From assembly GCA_023228025.1 (NCBI GenBank), contig JALOCD010000026.1, positions 1 to 43,267 on the forward strand: a stretch of 43,267 bases of DNA. The letters are read 5' to 3'. Positions 1 through 8,363 of the stretch are shown here, in pieces. The notes beneath the pieces are model-generated. The model saw nothing but the letters and a program-made list of their open reading frames with translations. It was not told the origin of the DNA and ran no database searches. How positions within the stretch are numbered: position 1 is the first letter of the stretch; the number at the start of each line of letters is the position of its first letter. This DNA comes from Prolixibacteraceae bacterium (GTDB taxonomy: Bacteria; Bacteroidota; Bacteroidia; Bacteroidales; Prolixibacteraceae). The position numbers and the translations under genes were made by a program.

Positions 1-203
1 TCGGCATTGATCATCTTCTCCGTGATATTGATGACAAACATCCGATCGATAACCGGTATAATCCAGTTAAACCCAAATGAGGCAAAGTGGTGGTACTTAC
101 CTAATCTTTCAACCAAGGCACGGTGCGTTGGCCTGACGATTCTGATTCCGGCAAAAAAGAAAAGAACTACTAAAGCAATTCCAACTACAATCATTGGTTC
201 CAT
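1..203 (-). CDS. Stomatin/prohibitin (SPFH) family protein, N-terminal part
   Basis: Reading the minus strand from the ATG at 203 gives an open frame of 67 codons that runs off the left edge. It starts with a hydrophobic membrane anchor (about residues 4-20) followed by RIVRPTHRALVERLGKY and then FGFNWIIPVIDRM. This is the start of SPFH-domain proteins of the stomatin/QmcA type: a single membrane anchor, then the V-x-P-x-x-R-A-x-V-E-R-L-G-K-Y motif. Family members form oligomeric membrane-microdomain scaffolds and are often paired with an NfeD-like protein, which cannot be seen here. The plus-strand frame over the same bases is a shadow. The gene diverges from the KimA-like transporter across 220 AT-rich bases. 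Family is confident; specific role is unknown because most of the protein is outside the window. Confidence 0.85.
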   Translation of the reverse strand, partial: MEPMIVVGIALVVLFFFAGIRIVRPTHRALVERLGKYHHFASFGFNWIIPVIDRMFVINITEKMINA

Positions 204-328
204 AATTTTGGTATTTAAATTGATATTTAACGGATTAAGCTTGATTAGCCTATTTACAAATATAAACAAATTTTACCAATTAAATAAATTTATTGATCAT
301 AAAAATTTACTATTCAAATAATATTTTC

Positions 329-345
329 TTTATAAAATCTTTATA
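329..345 (+). promoter_or_regulatory. Candidate KdpE-type site upstream of KimA-like gene
   Basis: Direct repeat TTTATA, 5-nt spacer (AAATC), TTTATA, ending 78 bp before the transporter start. The E. coli KdpE site, as I recall it, is TTTATA-N5-TTTACA. A matching repeat with one base changed lies upstream of kdpF at 2682-2698. The region is AT-rich, so one copy alone could be chance. Co-occurrence in front of two K+ transport loci is the argument. Function is inferred. Confidence 0.4.
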
Positions 346-423
346 CTTTCCCTTCATTCTTAATAATTGCCTTATAAAATGATTCCGTTCTTCGCAGCTA
401 AATTCAGGATTTGATATTATAAC

Positions 424-2433
424 ATGACAGAAGCGGAAGAAAGTTACCCGTTCATTGGAAAATTCAAGAACATCTTTATCGGTAAGGCTAAAGCAATTCA
501 AGATAAATCAATATTTCATAAACTCTCGCTGGTTGCCTTTTTTGCCTGGATTGGTTTGGGAGCCGATGGTATTACCTCCTCCTGTTATGGTCCGGAAGAG
601 GCCTTTAGAAACCTGCAAGGGCACCCGATGCTGGCCATCTTTGTTGCACTGGGCACCGTGTTCACTATTTTCATTGTCAGTGCAAGTTACAGCCAGATCA
701 TCAAATTATTTCCCCATGGTGGAGGAGGATATTTGGTGGGAAGCAAACTCTTGTCGCCTACAGTCGGGATGATTTCGGGATGTGCCTTGATTATCGATTA
801 TGTACTTACGATAACCATTTCAGTTTCAAGTGGATCAGACGCATTGTTCAGCTTTTTACCCGAATCGGCCCATGTTTACAAACTTGGAGTGGCCATTGGT
901 GGTGTTTGTTTACTTATTCTGTTAAACCTGCGTGGAGTTAAGGAGTCCGTTTTATCCTTAACTCCCATATTCATTGTATTTATGGCAGCGCACCTTTTCA
1001 TCATCATCTACGCCATTGCCATAAAAGCAAATGATTTCCAGGCAGTTTCACTCGAAACATCCAGCCAGTTACATTCCTCCGTCAGTCAGTTGGGAATCTG
1101 GGGTACCTTATTTATCATTCTTAAGGCCTATAGCATGGGTGCGGGAACCTTTACCGGAATAGAAGCAGTCAGCAACGGTATGCCCATTCTTCGGGAACCG
1201 AAAGTGAAGACAGCAAAAAAAACCATGATACTGATGGCTGGATCCCTCTCTTTTCTTGTAATGGGATTAATGGTTGCATATGCCCTTTACAATGTCCAGA
1301 TCAGTTCAACGAAAACTCTCAATGCGGTTCTTTTTGAAAATGTAACAGCCAATTGGAGCCCAATCTGGTCCAGAGGTTTTGTCCTCACTACCTTGCTGTC
1401 AGAGGCTGCGTTGTTGTTTGTTGCTGCGCAAACCGGATTTATTGACGGACCAAGGATCATGGCAAATATGGCCATTGACAAGTGGTTTCCAAAAAAATTC
1501 GCCTCCCTCAGCGATCGTCTGGTTACAATGAACGGTGTAGTCCTGATGGGCCTTGCATCTATTTTGCTGATGGCCTTGTCGAGGGGATCGGTCCAATTGC
1601 TGGTAGTTTTGTACAGTATCAATGTATTTATTACCTTTTCCATCTCTCAACTCGGGATGGTCAGGCACTGGTGGATCGAACGCAGCAAACTGGCTCATTG
1701 GAGACGCAAATTGTCCATCAATGGCATTGGTTTTATCCTAACCACTTTCATCCTTATTTCTGTTACAGTCATTAAATTCGGAGAAGGAGGATGGATCACA
1801 CTGGTTATTACCGGACTATTTATCCTTATTGCCATTAACATCAAAAGGCATTATTTCAAAACAACTGTCCGGTTAAGCAAAGTGCGGCAAAAAGCCCTTT
1901 CTGAAGTTCATGAAGCTCTTTCCCATATACCCAATATTGACCACCATGATCCTCCTCCAGTCGCTTTCAACCCTGATGCAAAGACAGCTATTATCCTTGT
2001 TTCGGGTTTTGGAGGGACCGGTCTTTATACCTTCCTGAGAATCAATGAGAGTTTCAAGGGAATTTACCAGAACTATATTTTCATCAGGATAGGGGTTATC
2101 AACTCCAAGATATACAGGGGTTCTGAAGAGTTGGAACATTTCAAGCACAATGTGAAGGATGATGGTAAGAAGTATGAAAAAATTGCCAATCAATTTGGTT
2201 TTTACGGGAAAAGCATGTGGACAATTGGCACTGATCCTGTAAGCGAGGTTTATCAAATTGTAAAGAAACTTATTCGCCTGGTCCCTAATTCCACCTTTTT
2301 CGGAGGCCAGCTGGTATTTTCAAAAACGTTCTTCATGAGTCAGCTTTTGCATAACCACACCATCTTCTCCATCCAGAAAAGGTTTTTCAAATTCGGTATA
2401 CCTATTGTGATCTTCCCTATTAAGATCGAGTAA
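424..2433 (+). CDS. APC-superfamily K+ transporter, KimA-like
   Basis: This 669-residue protein has about 12 predicted membrane helices (roughly residues 35-475) and a soluble C-terminal domain of about 190 residues. The signature near the first helix, GLGADGITSSCYGPEEA, and the glycine-rich stretch HGGGGYLVGSKLL are typical of the APC subfamily containing B. subtilis KimA (YdaO), a high-affinity proton-coupled K+ importer with a large cytosolic C-terminal domain. Many relatives are annotated only as amino-acid permeases, so substrate is not proven. Context favours K+: the next genes are a complete kdp locus, and both share a candidate KdpE-type upstream repeat. The ATG at 424 leaves a normal short N-terminal cytosolic tail. 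A minus-strand frame across its 5' end (310-501) is judged spurious. Confidence 0.75.
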   Translation: MTEAEESYPFIGKFKNIFIGKAKAIQDKSIFHKLSLVAFFAWIGLGADGITSSCYGPEEAFRNLQGHPMLAIFVALGTVFTIFIVSASYSQIIKLFPHGGGGYLVGSKLLSPTVGMISGCALIIDYVLTITISVSSGSDALFSFLPESAHVYKLGVAIGGVCLLILLNLRGVKESVLSLTPIFIVFMAAHLFIIIYAIAIKANDFQAVSLETSSQLHSSVSQLGIWGTLFIILKAYSMGAGTFTGIEAVSNGMPILREPKVKTAKKTMILMAGSLSFLVMGLMVAYALYNVQISSTKTLNAVLFENVTANWSPIWSRGFVLTTLLSEAALLFVAAQTGFIDGPRIMANMAIDKWFPKKFASLSDRLVTMNGVVLMGLASILLMALSRGSVQLLVVLYSINVFITFSISQLGMVRHWWIERSKLAHWRRKLSINGIGFILTTFILISVTVIKFGEGGWITLVITGLFILIAINIKRHYFKTTVRLSKVRQKALSEVHEALSHIPNIDHHDPPPVAFNPDAKTAIILVSGFGGTGLYTFLRINESFKGIYQNYIFIRIGVINSKIYRGSEELEHFKHNVKDDGKKYEKIANQFGFYGKSMWTIGTDPVSEVYQIVKKLIRLVPNSTFFGGQLVFSKTFFMSQLLHNHTIFSIQKRFFKFGIPIVIFPIKIE

Positions 2434-2482
2434 ATTTGATTACTCCTCATTGAGTCCACTCCGAAAAGCTAATAAATAAGAA

Positions 2483-2578
2483 GGCCACTAAGGTCACTAA
2501 ATCACTAAGATTTCACAAAGATTTAAATATCAGCAATATGATTCTTTGCGAACCTTTGAGTCTTGGTGTCTTTGTGGC
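2483..2578. repeat. Imperfect inverted word repeat (CACTAAGG / CCTTTGTG type)
   Basis: The left part (2483-2521) repeats CACTAAG-like words. The right part (2543-2578) carries the complementary CTTTG/CTTGGTG words, so the two can fold back imperfectly. This is the same kind of element seen between the genes at 39055-39155. It lies in the 337-bp gap between the KimA-like gene and kdpF, just after the stop at 2433, so it may end or stabilise that transcript. The rest of the gap holds only the candidate kdp control region. Confidence 0.6.
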
Positions 2579-2663
2579 AGAAAAGGACCTTTCGGTGTAG
2601 ACTAATCTTTAAATTCCGGTGAGAGCATTCTCCTCTTTCTTTCATACTGGTTTCAGGCAAGGC

Positions 2664-2698
2664 AATTGTAAAATCCAGCTCTTTACAATTTCTTTATA
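2664..2698 (+). promoter_or_regulatory. Candidate kdp operator: inverted repeat plus KdpE-type direct repeat
   Basis: Two overlapping signals sit 73-107 bp before kdpF. One is a perfect 9-bp inverted repeat, AATTGTAAA-N9-TTTACAATT (2664-2690). The other is a direct repeat, TTTACA-N5-TTTATA (2682-2698), similar to my recollection of the E. coli KdpE site and to 329-345. A degenerate -7-like CATTTTTG lies at 2741-2748 without a clear -33 TTG, as expected for an activator-dependent promoter. Assignment to KdpE is inference. Confidence 0.45.
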
Positions 2699-2770
2699 TG
2701 CTCATTACCAATCCTTTTAAAATCCTTATAAATAACTGCCCATTTTTGTATCAAACAAAAAATACAAATT

Positions 2771-2908
2771 ATGTATGCAATAATTTTATTAACGAACTCG
2801 AAAGCTTTTGAGGAAAATTCTTCCACAGGTTATATAATTGGAGCTGTAATAGCCACGCTTATACTGGGATACCTTATTTACTCACTTTTAAAACCTGAAA
2901 AATTTTAA
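2771..2908 (+). CDS. kdpF: KdpF, small subunit of K+-transporting ATPase
   Basis: A 45-codon gene, too short for most ORF callers. It has one hydrophobic helix (about residues 21-38) ending in LGYLIYSLLKPEKF, the conserved end of KdpF (YL-x-Y-x-L-x-x-P-E-x-F). KdpF is a single-helix peptide that sits against KdpA and stabilises the KdpFABC complex in the inner membrane. The N-terminus is about 15 residues longer than in E. coli KdpF (29 residues). The stop is 3 nt before the beta-barrel gene, so the two are surely co-transcribed. It is the first gene of the kdp operon. Identification rests on the motif, the helix and the position. Confidence 0.9.
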   Translation: MYAIILLTNSKAFEENSSTGYIIGAVIATLILGYLIYSLLKPEKF

Positions 2909-2911
2909 AAT

Positions 2912-3676
2912 ATGAGAAACAATAAAAATTTGCTCGCGGTGTTTTTCACTTTAGTCTGCTTTGCAAGTCATCAAGCAGCCGCCCAATCAGATGTACCTAC
3001 ATCCCCATTCAAGGCAACAGCAGATTTGGTAAGCCATTATGTATGGCGAGGCTCAATGGCTACAGGAAGTCCTACCCCCAATTTTCAGCCAACTTTATCT
3101 TTTACCAAAGGGAAACTTGAAATTGGTGTTTGGGGATCTACCGATTTTGTAGGGAGTTATAAAGAAGTTGATCCATATGTTTCTATATCTTCCGGACAAC
3201 TTAAATTTGTAGTTACAGATTACAACTGGAATTTTGATAAAGCCAACTATTTCAACTATAAAAATAGTGAAACGGGGCATCGGCTTGAAGGTACGATTGG
3301 TTTTACCGGTCCGGAGACCTTACCCATAAGTGTAACCTGGAATACCATGTTATATGGTTTAGATAAGAAATCAACCGATTCGACCAAACAGGCATATTCA
3401 ACATATATTGAACTGGGTTATTCCAAAGGGACTACCAGTTTCTTCTTCGGTTTTACTCCGTGGTCAGGTTATTATAACAATTACGGACAGACAACTTTCG
3501 ACCCTTTGGCCAGAAAGAAGACGTTTTCAATCGTAAATATAGGTGCAAGCGTTACGAAGGCCCTGAAAATTACCGAAAAATTTTCTTTACCTCTTAAGAC
3601 TACTTTGGTTATTAATCCATCGGCCACCTACACCAGACTAGATTATTTACACTTGGTATTTGGTATAACACTATAA
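2912..3676 (+). CDS. Outer-membrane beta-barrel protein in the kdp operon (TorF-like porin)
   Basis: A 254-residue protein with a clear Sec signal peptide (about residues 1-25, ending AAAQ). The mature part is rich in alternating aromatic and polar strands and has the early motif VSHYVWRGS followed by a GVWGST-like strand. That pattern resembles the TIGR02001/TorF family of putative outer-membrane barrels. The last strand ends in a hydrophobic residue pattern (LVFGITL), as in barrel proteins. It sits between kdpF and kdpA with gaps of 3 and 13 nt, so it is made with the pump. A role in letting K+ cross the outer membrane under limitation is a reasonable inference, not shown. It is not a standard Kdp subunit. 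Confidence 0.7.
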   Translation: MRNNKNLLAVFFTLVCFASHQAAAQSDVPTSPFKATADLVSHYVWRGSMATGSPTPNFQPTLSFTKGKLEIGVWGSTDFVGSYKEVDPYVSISSGQLKFVVTDYNWNFDKANYFNYKNSETGHRLEGTIGFTGPETLPISVTWNTMLYGLDKKSTDSTKQAYSTYIELGYSKGTTSFFFGFTPWSGYYNNYGQTTFDPLARKKTFSIVNIGASVTKALKITEKFSLPLKTTLVINPSATYTRLDYLHLVFGITL

Positions 3677-3689
3677 AAAAATCAACAAA

Positions 3690-5381
3690 ATGACGATACA
3701 GGATTTTATTCAGATCATACTGTTTTTTACCCTATTGATCGGGCTAACGCCGATATTGGGCAATTTCATGTACAAGGTATTCACGGGGAGCAAACATTTC
3801 ATGCTTCCTGCCTTCGGTTGGCTCGAAAGACTGACCTATAAGTCCTCAGGAATAAACCCTGATGAGGAAACGAACTGGAAGTCCTATACTTTCAATTTGC
3901 TAATGTTTAATTTGGTTGGATTTATTTTTGTGTTTCTGATTCAGCTTTTTCAGGCACAATTGCCCTTGAATCCCGCAAACCTTCCAAATGTTTCATGGCA
4001 TTCGGCATTCAATACATCCGTTAGTTTTATGACCAATACCAATTGGCAGGGCTACGCAGGGGAAACAACACTCAGTTACTTCGTGCAAATGATCGGGCTT
4101 GCTGTTCAGAACTTTGTAAGCGCTGCAACCGGAATAGCCGTTTTATTGGCTCTTGTCAGGGGTCTCGCACGGAAAACCACCGATCAGCTTGGTAACTTCT
4201 GGACTGACCTTACACGTTCAACCTTGCATGTCCTTTTGCCGCTTTCAATTCTTTTTGCAGTTGTATTGGTCGGTCAAGGGGTTGTGCAGAATTTTAAAAC
4301 ATACGATACTGTTCAAACGTTACAGGGTGCAACGCAGGTCATACCACAGGGTCCGGCAGCCTCCCAGATTGCTATCAAACAACTTGGAACAAATGGCGGA
4401 GGATTTTTCAATGCAAACAGTGCACACCCGTTCGAAAACCCCACTCCATTTAGCAACTTACTTGAATTGTTGGCCATATTGCTCATTCCTGCAGCACTGA
4501 CTTATACCTATGGTAAAATGGTTGGCTCAACCCGACAAGGGTGGACGATTTTCGCGGCGATGTTGATTTTACTGGTTGTCGGTTTAAGTATATCCTTATA
4601 TGCTGAATATTCGACCAATCCCATTTTCGGCAAGTTGCCTTTGATGGAAGGGAAGGAGACCCGATTCGGAATCACCAACAGTGTTCTCTGGTCAACCTCC
4701 ACCTCAGCTGCATCTAATGGCTCAGTAAATGCCATGCACGACAGCTTATCTCCACTGGCGGGAATGGTCGCGATGATCAATCTGATGCTCGGCGAGGTTA
4801 TTTTTGGCGGCGTGGGCGCCGGATTATATGGCATGGTAATTTTTGTAATCCTTACTGTATTTATTGCCGGATTGATGGTTGGGCGTACCCCTGAATACCT
4901 GGGTAAAAAGATTCAGAAGTTCGAAGTGCAAATGGCCATCATAGCTGTTCTTGCTCCAAATATTGTAATACTTCTTTTCGCAGCCTGGGCTTCTGTTAGC
5001 AGTCCCGGACTATCAAGTCTCAACAATGCAGGTCCGCATGGACTTTCCGAAATTCTTTATGCATTCAGTTCAGCTGCCGGAAACAACGGAAGCGCTTTCG
5101 CCGGTTTAAATGCAAATACAGTATTTTACAATTTAACATTAGGTTTCGGTATGCTGATTGGCAGGTTCGGCATTATTGTGCCGGTATTGGCTATCGCCGG
5201 AAGTATGGCAGGAAAGAAGATAACCCCATCTTCTGCGGGTACTTTTCATACAGACAACTGGTTGTTTATCGGTTTGCTGATTGCAGTCATTCTGATTGTC
5301 GGTGGATTAACCCACTTCCCTGCTTTATCGCTTGGGCCTATTGTAGAACATTTGCAGATGAACAATGGCATTACCTTTTAA
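3690..5381 (+). CDS. kdpA: K+-transporting ATPase subunit A
   Basis: KdpA is the K+-selective channel-like subunit of the high-affinity KdpFABC pump. The product is 563 residues (E. coli 557) with about ten membrane helices. Selectivity-filter loops of the four pseudo-repeats can be recognised, including FMTNTNWQGY (near residue 115) and GTNGGGFFNANSAHPFENP (near 235). The C-terminus ends with the conserved segment around THFPALSLGPIVEHL. The ATG at 3690 follows the beta-barrel stop by 13 nt, and kdpB follows 12 nt after the stop. No damaged motif is seen, so the subunit is expected to be functional. Confidence 0.98.
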   Translation: MTIQDFIQIILFFTLLIGLTPILGNFMYKVFTGSKHFMLPAFGWLERLTYKSSGINPDEETNWKSYTFNLLMFNLVGFIFVFLIQLFQAQLPLNPANLPNVSWHSAFNTSVSFMTNTNWQGYAGETTLSYFVQMIGLAVQNFVSAATGIAVLLALVRGLARKTTDQLGNFWTDLTRSTLHVLLPLSILFAVVLVGQGVVQNFKTYDTVQTLQGATQVIPQGPAASQIAIKQLGTNGGGFFNANSAHPFENPTPFSNLLELLAILLIPAALTYTYGKMVGSTRQGWTIFAAMLILLVVGLSISLYAEYSTNPIFGKLPLMEGKETRFGITNSVLWSTSTSAASNGSVNAMHDSLSPLAGMVAMINLMLGEVIFGGVGAGLYGMVIFVILTVFIAGLMVGRTPEYLGKKIQKFEVQMAIIAVLAPNIVILLFAAWASVSSPGLSSLNNAGPHGLSEILYAFSSAAGNNGSAFAGLNANTVFYNLTLGFGMLIGRFGIIVPVLAIAGSMAGKKITPSSAGTFHTDNWLFIGLLIAVILIVGGLTHFPALSLGPIVEHLQMNNGITF

Positions 5382-5393
5382 TTCTTTGACAAA

Positions 5394-7472
5394 ATGAGCA
5401 CGAAACAAAATATAAGCCTGTTTAACCGTAAGTTGGCACTGCAGGCAGTAAAAGACAGCTTTGTTAAATTAAATCCCGCTTTACTGATTAAAAATCCCGT
5501 AATTTTTATTGTGGCTATCGGCTCTCTTCTAACGACAATCGTTGTATTTGCCGGTATTTTTCAAGGCAATTTTTCATTATTCAACCTGAATATAGCTATT
5601 TGGCTTTGGTTTACGGTGTTGTTTGCCAATTTTTCTGAGGCCATCGCTGAAGGCAGGGGAAAAGCACAGGCGGATAGTTTGCGTAAAAACCGTACGCAAA
5701 CCATCGCCCGTAAAATGGTTGGCAAACAAGAGGTTGCCATAAATGCCACTGAACTTAAAAAGGGTGATGTTGTAGTTTGTGAAGCCGGAGATGTTATCCC
5801 ATCGGATGGCGAAGTAATTGACGGGATTGCCAGTGTTGACGAATCGGCCATCACCGGTGAATCGGCCCCGGTCATCCGCGAAAGCGGCGGAGACAGGTCG
5901 GCGGTTACAGGCGGGACGAAGGTTATCAGTGACCGGGTATTGATACGTATTACCTCTGAATCAGGTAACACATTTATAGACCGCATGATAGCACTGGTTG
6001 AAGGAGCAAAACGTCAAAAAACACCCAATGAAATTGCACTGTCAATTCTAATTTCAGGTTTGACAATCGTTTTTCTTTTGGCTGTGGCAACACTTCCGGC
6101 ATTCTTTAGTTACAGTCTCTCAGCCTCAGGTTTAAATGAATCACAGAATTTAACCATCCCTGTTTTAATTGCATTACTGGTTTGTTTAATCCCGACTACC
6201 ATCGGAGGTTTGTTGAGTGCAATCGGAATTAGCGGAATGGACAGGCTTTTGCAGCGTAACGTGATTGCAACAAGTGGCCGCGCCATCGAAGCAGCCGGAG
6301 ATGTCGATGTACTTTTACTCGATAAAACCGGAACAATCACATTGGGTAACCGCATGGCTACCAATTTTATTCCTGCCGAAGGGGTGACTGTTGAAGAACT
6401 TGCAGATGCTGCCCAGTTTGCATCCTTGTCGGACGAAACTCCGGAAGGGCGTTCGATTGTCGTTCTCGCCAAAGAACAATTCAATATTCGGGGCCGCGAA
6501 GTTCATCAACTCAATGCAACATTTATTCCCTTTACGGCACAATCACGAATGAGCGGTGTTGATTTTACATCCGAAGACAGCACTACTCATATGATCAGAA
6601 AAGGTTCATCCGAAGCCATTCGTTCTTTTGTGCAAAGCAACAATGGTTTCTACACTCAAAAAATACAGGATATAGTTTCAGAATTGGCGCGACAAGGCGC
6701 AACGCCTTTGGTCGTGGCTGAAGACAAAAGAGTTCTTGGGGTGATTCACCTGAAAGACATTGTAAAAGGAGGCATCAAGCAGCGATTTGCTGAACTTAGG
6801 AAGATGGGGATTCGAACTGTAATGATTACGGGTGACAACTCTCTGACTGCCGCAGCCATTGCTGCCGAAGCAGGAGTTGATGATTTCATGGCAGAAGCTA
6901 CTCCGGAAGATAAATTGCACCGTATCCGCGAGGAACAGGCAAACGGACATTTGGTTGGCATGATTGGCGATGGCACAAACGATGCCCCTGCGCTTGCCCA
7001 GGCTGATATTGGTATTGCGATGAACACTGGTACCCAGGCTGCCCGTGAAGCCGGTAATATGGTTGACCTTGATAGTAATCCAACTAAACTGATTGAAGTC
7101 GTTGAAGTTGGAAAGCAATTACTGATGACAAGGGGTTCCCTTACAACCTTTAGCATTGCAAACGATGTGGCTAAATATTTTGCAATTATTCCTGCTATCG
7201 CCATCTCACTATACTCCGGCAAAAGTAGCATTGGTCCTCTTTCAGCCTTAAATATAATGAATCTCGGTTCTCCCCAGAGCGCAATTCTAAGCGCGGTAAT
7301 TTTTAATGCGATTATCATCGTAATGCTTATTCCTTTGGCTTTAAAAGGGGTACAATATAAACCTGTTTCGGCCAATGCAGCTTTGACAAAGAATCTGGTT
7401 ATTTACGGCCTTGGTGGCATTATTGCCCCTTTCATTGGAATTAAGTTGATTGATTTAATCATTAATTTATGA
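5394..7472 (+). CDS. kdpB: K+-transporting P-type ATPase subunit B
   Basis: KdpB is the catalytic P-type ATPase that powers KdpA. It has 692 residues (E. coli 682). Visible signatures in order are TGES of the actuator domain (154-157, with the serine known in E. coli as an inhibitory phosphorylation site), the phosphorylation loop DKTGTITLGNR (Asp310), and the hinge motif MIGDGTNDAPALAQADIG in the second half. Membrane helices occur at both ends as in type IA ATPases. The 202-bp gap before kdpC is unusual, since kdpB and kdpC are normally nearly contiguous. Long minus-strand frames inside this gene are coding shadows. Confidence 0.98.
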   Translation: MSTKQNISLFNRKLALQAVKDSFVKLNPALLIKNPVIFIVAIGSLLTTIVVFAGIFQGNFSLFNLNIAIWLWFTVLFANFSEAIAEGRGKAQADSLRKNRTQTIARKMVGKQEVAINATELKKGDVVVCEAGDVIPSDGEVIDGIASVDESAITGESAPVIRESGGDRSAVTGGTKVISDRVLIRITSESGNTFIDRMIALVEGAKRQKTPNEIALSILISGLTIVFLLAVATLPAFFSYSLSASGLNESQNLTIPVLIALLVCLIPTTIGGLLSAIGISGMDRLLQRNVIATSGRAIEAAGDVDVLLLDKTGTITLGNRMATNFIPAEGVTVEELADAAQFASLSDETPEGRSIVVLAKEQFNIRGREVHQLNATFIPFTAQSRMSGVDFTSEDSTTHMIRKGSSEAIRSFVQSNNGFYTQKIQDIVSELARQGATPLVVAEDKRVLGVIHLKDIVKGGIKQRFAELRKMGIRTVMITGDNSLTAAAIAAEAGVDDFMAEATPEDKLHRIREEQANGHLVGMIGDGTNDAPALAQADIGIAMNTGTQAAREAGNMVDLDSNPTKLIEVVEVGKQLLMTRGSLTTFSIANDVAKYFAIIPAIAISLYSGKSSIGPLSALNIMNLGSPQSAILSAVIFNAIIIVMLIPLALKGVQYKPVSANAALTKNLVIYGLGGIIAPFIGIKLIDLIINL

Positions 7473-7492
7473 CCACTGAGGCACATAAGTAG

Positions 7493-7529
7493 TTGACAAT
7501 TGAAAATGGGAAATGGACAATTGACAATG
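7493..7529. repeat. Dispersed AATTGAC word repeat downstream of kdpB
   Basis: TTGACAATTGAAAATGGG is followed by a second ACAATTGACAAT stretch, giving two copies of the word within 37 bp. A fragment of the same word occurs at 32458-32470. It lies just after the kdpB stop, in keeping with the word repeats found at many gene ends here. Confidence 0.5.
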
Positions 7530-7620
7530 ATATATAATCCTGAAATGGTGAGCGTTACAAAGTTGTTAATACAACATTAATTTATTCGTTAAACTTAGTT
7601 ACCATCGCTAAAAACAACTA

Positions 7621-7660
7621 TTTCAATCTATTTCAATCTATTTCAATCTATTTCAATCTA
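7621..7660. repeat. Four perfect tandem copies of a 10-bp unit before kdpC
   Basis: TTTCAATCTA is repeated four times without a mismatch, flanked by CTA and TT that extend the periodicity slightly. It ends 14 bp before the kdpC start codon, so it lies in the leader or promoter of kdpC. The 10-bp period is about one helical turn. Copy-number change would shift spacing by whole turns. It could be a slippage product with no function. Confidence 0.9.
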
Positions 7661-7674
7661 TTAAAAAACAATCA

Positions 7675-8265
7675 ATGAAATCCCTATTTATATCCTTAAA
7701 AATCTTCCTGTTCTTTACCGTTGTAACCGGCGTCATCTATCCGTTGTTTGTAACAGGAATTGCACAAATTGCCATGCCCGCCAAGGCAAACGGAAGTTTA
7801 ATTTTAAAAAATAACAAAATAATCGGCAGTGAATTAATTGGCCAGCGTTTTGACAGTGTCATTTACTTTTCATCCAGACCATCAGCCATATCTTACAATC
7901 CACTTCCGTCTGGAGGTTCTAATTTTGGATTAACCAATACGAAATTAAAAAATTCAGTTGACACCTTAAAAAAACAGTTCATTGTCTTTAACCAATTGGA
8001 CAGCAATACAACCATACCATCTGAAATGGTTTTTGCATCAGCCAGCGGACTCGACCCTCACATTTCACAAAAAGCTGCTTTGTTTCAGGTCGACAGGATT
8101 GCCAGGGCAAGAAATTTAAGCCCGGATAACAAGCAAAGGATCATCCAATGCGTGAAGACAATAACGGAGGCTCCCCAGTTTCTATTACTGGGTGAAGAAC
8201 GGGTAAATGTATTGGTTTTAAATCTTGAACTGGATAAAATTGATGTCAACGCAACCAAAAATTAA
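7675..8265 (+). CDS. kdpC: K+-transporting ATPase subunit C
   Basis: KdpC is the periplasm-facing single-helix subunit that associates with KdpA and is proposed to help K+ loading. The 196-residue product has one N-terminal membrane helix (about residues 8-30, with VVTGVIYPLFVTGIAQ), then the family hallmarks GQRFDSVIYFSSRPSA, YNPLPSGGSN and ASASGLDPHIS. The C-terminal NVLVLNLELD is also typical. The ATG at 7675 is the only suitable start before the helix. Separation from kdpB by repeat-bearing DNA raises the possibility of separate expression control. Identity is certain. Confidence 0.97.
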   Translation: MKSLFISLKIFLFFTVVTGVIYPLFVTGIAQIAMPAKANGSLILKNNKIIGSELIGQRFDSVIYFSSRPSAISYNPLPSGGSNFGLTNTKLKNSVDTLKKQFIVFNQLDSNTTIPSEMVFASASGLDPHISQKAALFQVDRIARARNLSPDNKQRIIQCVKTITEAPQFLLLGEERVNVLVLNLELDKIDVNATKN

Positions 8266-8281
8266 AATCTAATACCATGAA

Positions 8282-8331
8282 ATACCCACGAGAATATTTT
8301 CACTCCAACCAAAATGATTAAGTGGGTATTC
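8282..8331. repeat. 9-bp perfect inverted repeat between kdpC and HAMP gene
   Basis: AATACCCAC (8282-8290) and GTGGGTATT (8323-8331) are separated by 32 bp. There is no U-tract, so it is not a classic terminator. It could act as a long-loop hairpin between the pump and sensor halves of the operon, or be a protein site. A 13-codon ATG frame starting at 8277 is not convincing as a gene. Confidence 0.45.
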
Positions 8332-8363
8332 CATTTGTCCATTAAAAAACAAAATTTAAACAA

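Noticed and set aside
204..423. c-di-AMP (ydaO-type) riboswitch upstream of the KimA-like gene
   Set aside because: KimA genes in Firmicutes often carry one, but this gap is short, AT-rich and lacks GC-rich paired elements.
310..501. 63-residue minus-strand frame before the KimA-like gene
   Set aside because: It overlaps the start of a confident gene, and no family features are seen; the short AT-rich frame is probably chance.
6746..7375. 209-residue minus-strand frame
   Set aside because: Antisense of kdpB, with serine/alanine-rich low-information translation.
8277..8318. 13-codon leader peptide between kdpC and the HAMP gene
   Set aside because: ATG-initiated but with no conserved feature; it overlaps an inverted repeat and is easily explained by chance.
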